A DNA stretch of 64,000 nt from Hylemonella sp. Lineage in GTDB: Bacteria > Pseudomonadota > Gammaproteobacteria > Burkholderiales > Burkholderiaceae_C. Shown here in pieces: positions 25,876 through 35,355 of the stretch. Location: assembly GCA_030695415.1 (NCBI GenBank), contig JAUYQZ010000046.1, positions 186,001 through 250,000 on the forward strand, given 5' to 3'. The position numbers and the translations under genes were made by a program. The notes under the pieces are model-generated. The model ran no database searches and was not told the DNA's origin. It saw only the letters and a program-made list of their open reading frames with translations. Numbering within the stretch: position 1 is the first letter of the stretch; the number at the start of each line of letters is the position of its first letter.

Positions 25876-25990
25876 TCAGCACACCGTGGGGTGCGGGTGG
25901 ATGGTATCGCCGATCAACTCGCCCGCATGCGCTCCGACGATGCCGCCTGCGCCGATGCGCTGCGTTTCCTCGTGGAACAAGCCCTTTATC
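25876..25990 (-). pseudogene. Fragment of dihydrolipoamide dehydrogenase (lpdA) C-terminal region
   Basis: Reading the minus strand gives GLFHEETQRIGAGGIVGAHA then GELIGDTIHPHPT and a stop. It matches LLFDEETHRIVGGGIVGTHA, GDMIGE and KTIHPHPT of the intact lpdA at 29177-31006, but with 16 codons deleted in frame between Gly-Asp and the catalytic-His region. The deletion lies between two copies of gccgat present in intact lpdA. Twenty bases (gtggggtgcgggtggatggt) are identical. No start, FAD or redox-disulfide region is present, so it is a relic of duplication or transfer. It lies directly downstream of the lipoprotein gene. Confidence 0.8.
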
Positions 25991-26585
25991 GCTCCAACTC
26001 GGAGGCCAGCGCGAGCGCTTTCTGCCCCTCCGCAGCATTGCCCTGAGCGATGCGGGACTGGGCGATCACGCGCCAGTTCATGGCCTGAAGGCGGCGCTGG
26101 GTGGCGGCGAAGCTGTTGGACTTCTGGGCCAGCGCGATGGACTGGGCGTACTGCCCCTGGGCCAGCCGTAGCTGGGCCAGCTCGTGCCACAGGCGCGCGT
26201 TGCGTGGTTCGATGCGCAAGGCGCGCTCCAGCGTCGCGCCGGCGGCTTCCGGGCGGCCCGTGACGGTGTCCTGCTGCGCCCGGTCCAGCAAGGCAATCAC
26301 AGCCCGATTGCCGGAAACGGGGGGCAAGGGCGGCGGCTCTGCGGCGGCGGGAAGATCGCTCGCCGGTCCGGCATCACTGCCCGGCACCGGACTGGTCTGC
26401 GTGGACAGGCCCGGGCTCGTCGGCACAGCGCTGTCCCGGTCGGCCGCCACAGCGGGACCCGGCGTCTGCGGCAGCGTCATCCCGCCTGCGCCAGGGGCTG
26501 GCGGCGGCGCCGTGCCCACGCTGGCGCAGGCCGCCAGCAGCAGCGGCACGGCAGCCACCAGGAGTCGTTCAGGGTATCGTTTCAT
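25986..26585 (-). CDS. TPR-like lipoprotein beside PBP1b
   Basis: This 199-residue protein has a lipobox (LLLAACASVG), so Cys20 would be lipidated and the protein anchored in a membrane. A Pro/Ala-rich linker (about 25-90) precedes a helical C-terminal region with TPR-like repeats: AAGATLERALRIEPRNARLWHELAQLRLAQGQYAQSIALAQKS. Its start overlaps the stop of mrcB by one base (TGATG), indicating translational coupling. By analogy with outer-membrane activators (LpoB) of PBP1b, a partner role is possible, but no LpoB homology is visible. Confidence 0.75.
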   Translation of the reverse strand: MKRYPERLLVAAVPLLLAACASVGTAPPPAPGAGGMTLPQTPGPAVAADRDSAVPTSPGLSTQTSPVPGSDAGPASDLPAAAEPPPLPPVSGNRAVIALLDRAQQDTVTGRPEAAGATLERALRIEPRNARLWHELAQLRLAQGQYAQSIALAQKSNSFAATQRRLQAMNWRVIAQSRIAQGNAAEGQKALALASELER

Positions 26586-29023
26586 CAGTCAAACAGCTTG
26601 CGGATCCAGCTACGTTGGCCCGGATTATCCTGCCCGGCCGCCTGGTCACTGCCGGCCGAAGTGGCATCCGGCGGGCTGGGCAGGGGACGATCAGCCGGCT
26701 TGCAGGGGGTGGTGGCGACGGGCGCCGAGCCCTTGATGAAGGGCAGGAGCACGGTCGTCTTGCACGCCTCCTCCTGGCGCAAGCCCGTGCCGGGGTCGAT
26801 GGCGACCATCTCGATGTCCTCGGGCACGCCCGGCTGCAGGGGTTCGGGCTGGATGTTCTTCATCATCTCGCCCCAGACCGTCATGGCGCCCGAACCGCCG
26901 GTCAGGCCGGTGGACTTGTTGTCGTCCCGCCCCACCCACACCACGGCCACATGGTCGCCGGTGTAGCCGGCGAACCAGCTGTCGCGCATGTCGTCGGTCG
27001 TGCCGGTCTTGCCCGCCACCTTGAGCTCGGCGCTCACCCAGCTGCTCAAGGGCTGCCCCGTGCCCTCTTCCACCACGCCCTGCAAGGCCGTGGTCAGCAG
27101 GAAGACCGGCGCGGCTGCGGCGACGGACTCCACGTTGAGCGGGTAGCGCTGCAGGGGTTTGCCGTCAGCGGTGACGATTTCACGGATGGCGCGCAAGGGC
27201 GTGCGAAACCCGCCATCGGCAAAGGTCTGGTACATCTGCGTCACCTCGATGGGCGACAGTTCATACGCCCCCAGCAGTGAAGACGCAAACGGCGACGGTC
27301 TGCGCTCAATGCCGAAGCGTGGCAACTTGTCGAGAATGCGATCCATGCCCAGCTCGATGCCCAGGCGCGCGGTGGACACATTGAGTGAGCGCGCCAGTGC
27401 CGTGCGCAGCGGCACCTGGCCGTTGAACTTGTGGTCGTAGTTCTGCGGCTTCCAGTCGGGCGTGCCGCGCTGGCGCCAGACCAGCGGGCTGTCATCCAGC
27501 GGCGTGACCAGTGTGTATCTGTCCGGATTCTCAAGCGCCGTGAGGTACACGATGGGCTTGGCCAGCGAGCCGATCTGGCGCTTCGCGTCGATGGCGCGGT
27601 TGTAGCCGGCATAGCGCGCCTGCCGCCCGCCCACCAGGGCCTGCACCTCGCCGTTCTGGGTGCTGCTGACGACCACCGATCCCTCCAGCGTGTTGCCGGG
27701 CAGCTTGCGTGCTTTCTCGATCTGCTCCAGCCGCTGCGCCAGGGCCTGCTCCGCCGCGCGCTGGATGCGTGGATCCAGCGTGGTGAAGATCCGCAGCCCC
27801 TCGCTGCGCAAATCCTCCTCGCGGTAGTCGCGCTGCAGCTGCCGATGCACGTACTGCAGGAACGCAGGGTACGGCGACGTGCCCGTGGGCACGCGCGCCG
27901 CCACCCCCAGCGGCTGTTGACGGGCCTGAGCAAACTGGGCCTGGCTGATGGTCCCGAGCTTGACCATCTCCTGCAGTACGACGTTGCGTCGCTGCAGCGC
28001 CTGCTCCGGCTTGTTGCGCGGGTCATAGACGGCGGGGCCCTTGATCATGCCCACCAGCAGGGCGATTTCATGCAGCTCGAGCCGCTCCAGCGGCCGGTCG
28101 AAGTAGAAATGGCTGGCCAGACCCACGCCGTGGATGGCGCGATTGGCGTCCTGCCCGAGATAGATCTCGTTGAGATAGGTCTCGAGGATCTCCTCCTTGC
28201 CGTAATGCAGCTCCAGCAGCAAGGCCATCAGGACCTCGTTGGCCTTGCGTGAGAGCGTGCGCTCGGAGGTCAGGAAGAAGTTCTTCACCAGCTGCTGGGT
28301 CAGGGTGCTGCCGCCTTCGATGCGCTGACCGCTCAGGGTCTTGTACAGCGCACGTGCGATGCCCCGCGGATCGATGCCCCAATGCGTATGGAACTTTCGG
28401 TCCTCGATGGCGAGCAGCGCGTCGATCAGGGGCTGGGGAACCTGGTTCAGCCGCAGCAGATCGCGGTCCTCGTTGTGACCTGGATAGATGCCACCGATCT
28501 GCGGTGGCTCCAGGCGCAAGAGCGTGATGTCCCGTTCTTCGCCGGCCCGCTCCTGCAACCGGGACACCGTACCGTCGGCAAATTCGGCGCGCACGCGCTG
28601 AACCGCCTGGGCGCCGTCCCAGAACACGAAGTCGCGCGTCGTGAACTCGACGCCCTGAAGGGTGTAACGGTAGCTGCCCGCCTCCTGGGGCTGCGGGGTC
28701 TCGTGATAACCAATCCGCTTGAGTTCCTCGACCAGCTGCGCCGGCGTCAGCTTGAGCCCCGGGTAGACCTCCAGGGCACGACCATAGACGCGCGCGGGAA
28801 CGGCGAACTTGCGTCCCTCGAAAGCCTCGCGGATGGTGACATCGAGGTAGTACAGGTATCCGCTCAGGCCCAGGCCGGCGAGCAGAACCAGCACCCGCAG
28901 CACCCGGCTGCGGAAAAGCAGCAGGACCCATTGCCGCAGAAACGGCAGCAGCTTGAAACGGAGCCAGCTCCAGAGCGTTTGTAGAAATTTCATTGTGACC
29001 CGTGTGACAGCAATCGTTTTCAT
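26585..29023 (-). CDS. mrcB: Bifunctional penicillin-binding protein 1B (glycosyltransferase/transpeptidase)
   Basis: This 812-residue protein polymerises and cross-links peptidoglycan. One membrane segment lies at about 40-62. A UB2H-like region (KFAVPARVYGRALEVYPG) follows. The GT51 domain shows LLAIEDRKFHTHWGID (Glu207), GGSTLTQQLVKN and LNEIYLGQ. The transpeptidase has SLAK (486-489), SLN (546-548) and KTG (672-674). The C-terminus is Pro/Ser/Gln-rich. The start is uncertain: ATG at 29023 is chosen, ATG at 28993 and GTG at 29035 are alternatives, and none has a clear ribosome site. The stop overlaps the start of the lipoprotein gene. Confidence 0.93.
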   Translation of the reverse strand: MKTIAVTRVTMKFLQTLWSWLRFKLLPFLRQWVLLLFRSRVLRVLVLLAGLGLSGYLYYLDVTIREAFEGRKFAVPARVYGRALEVYPGLKLTPAQLVEELKRIGYHETPQPQEAGSYRYTLQGVEFTTRDFVFWDGAQAVQRVRAEFADGTVSRLQERAGEERDITLLRLEPPQIGGIYPGHNEDRDLLRLNQVPQPLIDALLAIEDRKFHTHWGIDPRGIARALYKTLSGQRIEGGSTLTQQLVKNFFLTSERTLSRKANEVLMALLLELHYGKEEILETYLNEIYLGQDANRAIHGVGLASHFYFDRPLERLELHEIALLVGMIKGPAVYDPRNKPEQALQRRNVVLQEMVKLGTISQAQFAQARQQPLGVAARVPTGTSPYPAFLQYVHRQLQRDYREEDLRSEGLRIFTTLDPRIQRAAEQALAQRLEQIEKARKLPGNTLEGSVVVSSTQNGEVQALVGGRQARYAGYNRAIDAKRQIGSLAKPIVYLTALENPDRYTLVTPLDDSPLVWRQRGTPDWKPQNYDHKFNGQVPLRTALARSLNVSTARLGIELGMDRILDKLPRFGIERRPSPFASSLLGAYELSPIEVTQMYQTFADGGFRTPLRAIREIVTADGKPLQRYPLNVESVAAAAPVFLLTTALQGVVEEGTGQPLSSWVSAELKVAGKTGTTDDMRDSWFAGYTGDHVAVVWVGRDDNKSTGLTGGSGAMTVWGEMMKNIQPEPLQPGVPEDIEMVAIDPGTGLRQEEACKTTVLLPFIKGSAPVATTPCKPADRPLPSPPDATSAGSDQAAGQDNPGQRSWIRKLFD

Positions 29024-29120
29024 TTTAGGGCGCACCCAGGTCCAGCAAGTCTCCTGCCGTTACACGCCACGCCTGCCGCAACGGCCCACATCAGGCCCGG
29101 CGCGCCCCTGCCGCACCACA

Positions 29121-29156
29121 AAAACAAAAGCCCGAACCATCAGGGGCTCGGGCTTT
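29121..29156 (-). terminator. Rho-independent terminator of the PDH operon
   Basis: On the minus strand, aaagcccga and tcgggcttt pair as a 9-bp stem with a 12-base loop, followed by tttgtttttg. It lies 20 bases after the lpdA stop and separates the PDH genes from mrcB. Confidence 0.82.
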
Positions 29157-29176
29157 CGGCGGGTCGGGGAAGGGAT

Positions 29177-31006
29177 CTATCGGCGTGCCGGCGGCAAGTC
29201 CGTGCAGCTGCCGTGCGCCACCTCGGCGGCCATGCCGATGCTCTCGCCCAGCGTGGGGTGCGGGTGGATGGTCTTGCCGATGTCCACGGCGTCGGCGCCC
29301 ATCTCGATGGCCAGCGTAATCTCGCCGATCATGTCGCCCGCATGCGTGCCGACGATGCCGCCACCGACGATGCGGTGCGTCTCCTCGTCGAACAACAGCT
29401 TGGTGAAACCCTCGTCGCGGCCGTTGGCAATGGCGCGCCCCGAAGCCGTCCAGGGGAACAGGCCCTTCTTGACCTTGATGCCCTGCGCCTTGGCCTGGTC
29501 TTCGGTGAGGCCCACCCAGGCCACCTCGGGGTCCGTATAAGCCACGCTGGGGATCACGCGGGCGTTGAAGGCCGCGCTGGCCAGCTCCTTGTTGCCCTGC
29601 AGTTCACCGGCGATCACTTCGGCCGCCACGTGCGCCTCGTGCACCGCCTTGTGCGCGAGCATAGGCTGGCCCACGATGTCGCCGATGGCGAAGATATGCG
29701 GCACGTTGGTGCGCATCTGGATGTCCACGGGGATGAAGCCGCGGTCCGTCACGGACACGCCGGCCTTGTCGGCGGCGACCTTCTTGCCGTTGGGCGTGCG
29801 GCCCACGGCCTGCAGCACCAGGTCGTAAGTCTGGGGGGCTGGCGCTGTCCCGCCGGGCTCGGCACTTTCGAACGTGACCTCAATGCCTTTGGGCGTGGCC
29901 CTGGCGCCCACGGTCTTGGTCTTGAGCATGATGTTGTCGAAACGTGGCGCGTTCATCTTCTGCCAGACCTTGACCAGGTCGCGGTCTGCGCCCTGCATGA
30001 GGCCGTCCATCATCTCGACCACGTCCAGGCGCGCGCCCAGAGTGCTGTAGACCGTACCCATCTCCAGGCCGATGATGCCGCCGCCCAGGATCAGCATGCG
30101 CTTCGGGACTTCCTTCAGCGCCAGCGCACCAGTGCTGTCCACCACACGCGGATCGTCCGGCATGAAGGGCAGGCGCACGGCCTGCGAACCGGCCGCGATG
30201 ATGGCCGTCTTGAAGGCGATGACCTGCTTCTTGCCGGTCTTCTCCTGGCTCGTGCCGGTGGTCTCTTCCACTTCCACGTGATTGGGGCCGACGAAAGCAC
30301 CGTAGCCACGCACGATGGTGACCTTGCGCATCTTGGCCATGGCAGCCAGGCCGCCCGTGAGCTTGCCGATGACCTTTTCCTTGTGACCGCGCAGCTTGTC
30401 GATGTTCACCACCGGCTTACCGAAGTCCACGCCCAGGGCGCCCAGATGGCTAACCTCGTCCATCACGGCCGCCACGTGCAACAGGGCCTTGGACGGGATG
30501 CAACCCACGTTGAGGCAGACGCCGCCCAGCTGCGCATAGCGCTCGACCAGTACGACCTTGAGGCCCAGGTCGGCCGCGCGGAAGGCGGCCGAGTAACCGC
30601 CGGGGCCGGCGCCCAGCACCAGCAGATCGCACTCGATGTCGGCGCTGCCGCCGAAGCTGGCCGCGACCGGAGCGGGTGCAGCGGATGAGGGGCTTTTCGA
30701 GCCCTCCCCCGTGACGGGGGAGGGTTGGGGTGGGGGTGAGCCAGCTTGCCTCGAAGGGGAACTCGTGTCGCTGCTTTCAAGCAGCAACACGAGAGACCCT
30801 TCTTTTACTTTGTCGCCGATCTTGACCTTGAGTTCCTTGACCACCCCGCCGTGGCTGGCCGGGATCTCCATGGAGGCCTTGTCGCTCTCCACGGTGATCA
30901 GGCTCTGCTCGGGCTTGATGGTGTCGCCGGGCTTGACCAGCAGCTCGATCACGGAGACCGATTCGAAGTCACCGATGTCCGGGACCTTGATGTCTAGGAG
31001 TGCCAT
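29177..31006 (-). CDS. lpdA: Dihydrolipoamide dehydrogenase (E3) with N-terminal lipoyl domain
   Basis: This 609-residue flavoprotein reoxidises lipoyl groups of pyruvate dehydrogenase with NAD+. A lipoyl domain (1-78, Lys43 in ESDKASMEI) is fused to the N-terminus, as in Ralstonia PdhL. The E3 body shows the FAD motif LGAGPGGYSAAF, redox Cys164 and Cys169 in GGVCLNVGCIPSK, and the dimer His583/Glu588 in HPHPTLGES. The linker (79-118) includes PPPQPSPVTGEG, the translation of a palindromic repeat at 30702-30740. The gene is 9 bases after aceF. A shortened relic of its 3' end lies at 25876-25990. Confidence 0.95.
   Translation of the reverse strand: MALLDIKVPDIGDFESVSVIELLVKPGDTIKPEQSLITVESDKASMEIPASHGGVVKELKVKIGDKVKEGSLVLLLESSDTSSPSRQAGSPPPQPSPVTGEGSKSPSSAAPAPVAASFGGSADIECDLLVLGAGPGGYSAAFRAADLGLKVVLVERYAQLGGVCLNVGCIPSKALLHVAAVMDEVSHLGALGVDFGKPVVNIDKLRGHKEKVIGKLTGGLAAMAKMRKVTIVRGYGAFVGPNHVEVEETTGTSQEKTGKKQVIAFKTAIIAAGSQAVRLPFMPDDPRVVDSTGALALKEVPKRMLILGGGIIGLEMGTVYSTLGARLDVVEMMDGLMQGADRDLVKVWQKMNAPRFDNIMLKTKTVGARATPKGIEVTFESAEPGGTAPAPQTYDLVLQAVGRTPNGKKVAADKAGVSVTDRGFIPVDIQMRTNVPHIFAIGDIVGQPMLAHKAVHEAHVAAEVIAGELQGNKELASAAFNARVIPSVAYTDPEVAWVGLTEDQAKAQGIKVKKGLFPWTASGRAIANGRDEGFTKLLFDEETHRIVGGGIVGTHAGDMIGEITLAIEMGADAVDIGKTIHPHPTLGESIGMAAEVAHGSCTDLPPARR
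30702..30740. repeat. Palindromic repeat inside the lpdA linker
   Basis: ccctccccc (30702-30710) and gggggaggg (30716-30724) form a perfect 9-bp stem, followed by ttggggtgggggtg. This resembles a dispersed repeat of beta- and gammaproteobacteria usually seen between genes (read on the other strand, caccccaaccctcccccgtc). Here it is in frame in the flexible linker between the lipoyl and E3 domains, encoding PPPQPSPVTGEG. Confidence 0.7.
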
Positions 31007-31015
31007 CGGTTTTCC

Positions 31016-32341
31016 TTACAGCATGACGCGGCGGAAGTCGCCGAGCACCTGGGCCAGGTAGGCGTTGAAACGGGCGCCCGCTGCGCCGTCGACCACACGA
31101 TGGTCGTAGGACAGCGACAAGGGCATGACCAGGCGCGGCTGGAAGGCCTTGCCATCCCACACCGGCTTCATCGCGCTCTTGGACAGGCCCAGGATGGCCA
31201 CTTCGGGCGCGTTGATGAGCGGTGTGAAATAGGTGGTGCCGATGCCGCCCAGCGAGGAGATCGAGAAGGTGCCGCCCTGCATGTCGGCCCCGCCCAGCTT
31301 GCCGTCGCGCGCCTTCTTGGAGAGTTCGGCCATCTCGGCAGAAATTTCCACCAGGCCCTTGCGATCGGCGTTCTTGAGCACGGGCACCACCAGGCCGTTG
31401 GGCGTGTCGGCCGCGAAACCGATATTCCAGTAGTTCTTCAGGACCAGCTGGTCCCCGTCAAGGCTGGCATTGAACTCGGGGAATTTCTTGAGGGCCGCCA
31501 CCGCCGCCTTGATGACAAAAGCCAGCATGGTGAACTTGATGCCCGCCTTCTCGTTCTCCTTGTTGAGCTGCACGCGCAGGGCCTCCAGCTCGGTGATGTC
31601 GGCATCCTCGTAGCTGGTGACGTGCGGGATCATCACCCAGTTGCGGTGCAGATTCGCGCCGCTGATCTTCTTGATGCGGGAGAGATCCTTGAGCTCGATG
31701 GGACCGAACTTGGCGAAGTCCACCTTGGGCCAGGGCAGCAGACCCAGGCCGGCGCCATCGCCACCCGCTGCAGGGGCCGCACCCATGGCCTGGGTGCGCG
31801 CCGCGCCGCTCATGACGGCCTTGGTGAAGTTCTTGACGTCGTCATCGACGATGCGGCCCTTGGGACCACTGCCCTTGATCTCGTCCAGCGGCACCCCGAT
31901 CTCGCGCGCGAACTTGCGCACCGAAGGGCTGGCGTGCGGCAACTGGCCCTTGGGGGCCGTGGGATCGTGGGCGGGAACAGAGGCCGACGCCACGGGCGCA
32001 GGTGCCGCCGCTGGTGCGGACACCGGGGCTGGTGCCGAAGCAGCCGCGACCGGAGCGGTGGTCGCGGCCGGCGCCGCAGCGGGCGCCGCACTGGCACCGG
32101 CATCCGCCGCATCCAGCAGCAGCACCACCGAACCCTGCTTGACCTTGTCGCCGATCTTGACCTTGAGTTCCTTGACCACCCCGCCGTGGCTGGCCGGGAT
32201 CTCCATGGAGGCCTTGTCCGATTCGACGGTGATCAGCGACTGTTCCGCCTTGACGGTGTCGCCCGGCTTGACCATCAGCTCGATGACCGCGACCGACTCG
32301 AAGTCACCGATGTCCGGGACCTTGATTTCTATGAGTGCCAT
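31016..32341 (-). CDS. aceF: Pyruvate dehydrogenase E2, dihydrolipoamide acetyltransferase
   Basis: This 441-residue core subunit transfers acetyl groups from lipoate to CoA. Layout: one lipoyl domain (1-75, Lys43 in ESDKASMEI), an Ala/Pro-rich linker (about 78-120), a peripheral-subunit-binding domain ([20 protein letters not shown], about 130-170) and the catalytic domain ending [17 protein letters not shown] with the His and Asp of the HxxxDG motif. Many enterobacterial E2s carry three lipoyl domains; here there is one, as in other Burkholderiales. It follows aceE by 91 bases that contain a strong hairpin. Confidence 0.95.
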   Translation of the reverse strand: MALIEIKVPDIGDFESVAVIELMVKPGDTVKAEQSLITVESDKASMEIPASHGGVVKELKVKIGDKVKQGSVVLLLDAADAGASAAPAAAPAATTAPVAAASAPAPVSAPAAAPAPVASASVPAHDPTAPKGQLPHASPSVRKFAREIGVPLDEIKGSGPKGRIVDDDVKNFTKAVMSGAARTQAMGAAPAAGGDGAGLGLLPWPKVDFAKFGPIELKDLSRIKKISGANLHRNWVMIPHVTSYEDADITELEALRVQLNKENEKAGIKFTMLAFVIKAAVAALKKFPEFNASLDGDQLVLKNYWNIGFAADTPNGLVVPVLKNADRKGLVEISAEMAELSKKARDGKLGGADMQGGTFSISSLGGIGTTYFTPLINAPEVAILGLSKSAMKPVWDGKAFQPRLVMPLSLSYDHRVVDGAAGARFNAYLAQVLGDFRRVML

Positions 32342-32372
32342 GTTTGTTCTTCCTGTTCCTGGAAGCGGGACA

Positions 32373-32420
32373 TTGCGGCGAAGAGGTCACATCGCTGCGC
32401 GATATGCGTCTTCGCCGCAA
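32373..32420 (-). promoter_or_regulatory. Nested hairpin between aceE and aceF
   Basis: ttgcggcgaaga (32373-32384) and tcttcgccgcaa (32409-32420) are a perfect 12-bp inverted repeat, and inside the loop atcgc-tgc-gcgat forms a second stem. It begins 12 bases after the aceE stop on the coding strand and ends 31 bases before the aceF start. No T tract follows, so it is not a typical terminator. It could stabilise or process the mRNA, or be a dispersed repeat. Confidence 0.65.
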
Positions 32421-32432
32421 GGTGAACCCACT

Positions 32433-35180
<2,748 letters not shown>

Positions 35181-35207
35181 GCGTGGCTCCTCTTTGTTTG
35201 GGCATCG

Positions 35208-35227
35208 AACTTGTTTGCAAACAAGTT
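35208..35227. promoter_or_regulatory. Perfect 20-bp palindrome upstream of aceE
   Basis: AACTTGTTTGCAAACAAGTT is a perfect dyad 28 bases upstream of the aceE start codon, between aceE and the divergent sensor kinase. A half-site ACTTGTTT recurs at 35292-35299. The position suits a repressor operator for the PDH operon, comparable in role to PdhR sites, though the sequence does not match the PdhR consensus (TGGT-ACCA). The binding protein is unknown. Confidence 0.6.
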
Positions 35228-35285
35228 CTTCAGTCAATGTAAAACGGCCAGCGAGTTTCGCATAACTTTTTCGTAATTTCAAGTT

Positions 35286-35322
35286 GTGCTTACTTGTTTC
35301 ATATTATGAATTACATAAGCAC
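35286..35322. promoter_or_regulatory. Second inverted repeat in the aceE/sensor-kinase control region
   Basis: GTGCTTA (35286-35292) and TAAGCAC (35316-35322) are a perfect 7-bp inverted repeat around a 23-base AT-rich centre that contains ACTTGTTT and a TATTAT. It lies 34 bases upstream of the sensor kinase start and may overlap its promoter. Confidence 0.4.
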
Positions 35323-35355
35323 CCACAAAAGTCCCACCGAATACACTAGGCGTAG

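Noticed and set aside
32373-32420. Reading the aceE-aceF hairpin as a terminator
   Set aside because: There is no T tract, and aceF and lpdA follow closely in the same operon.
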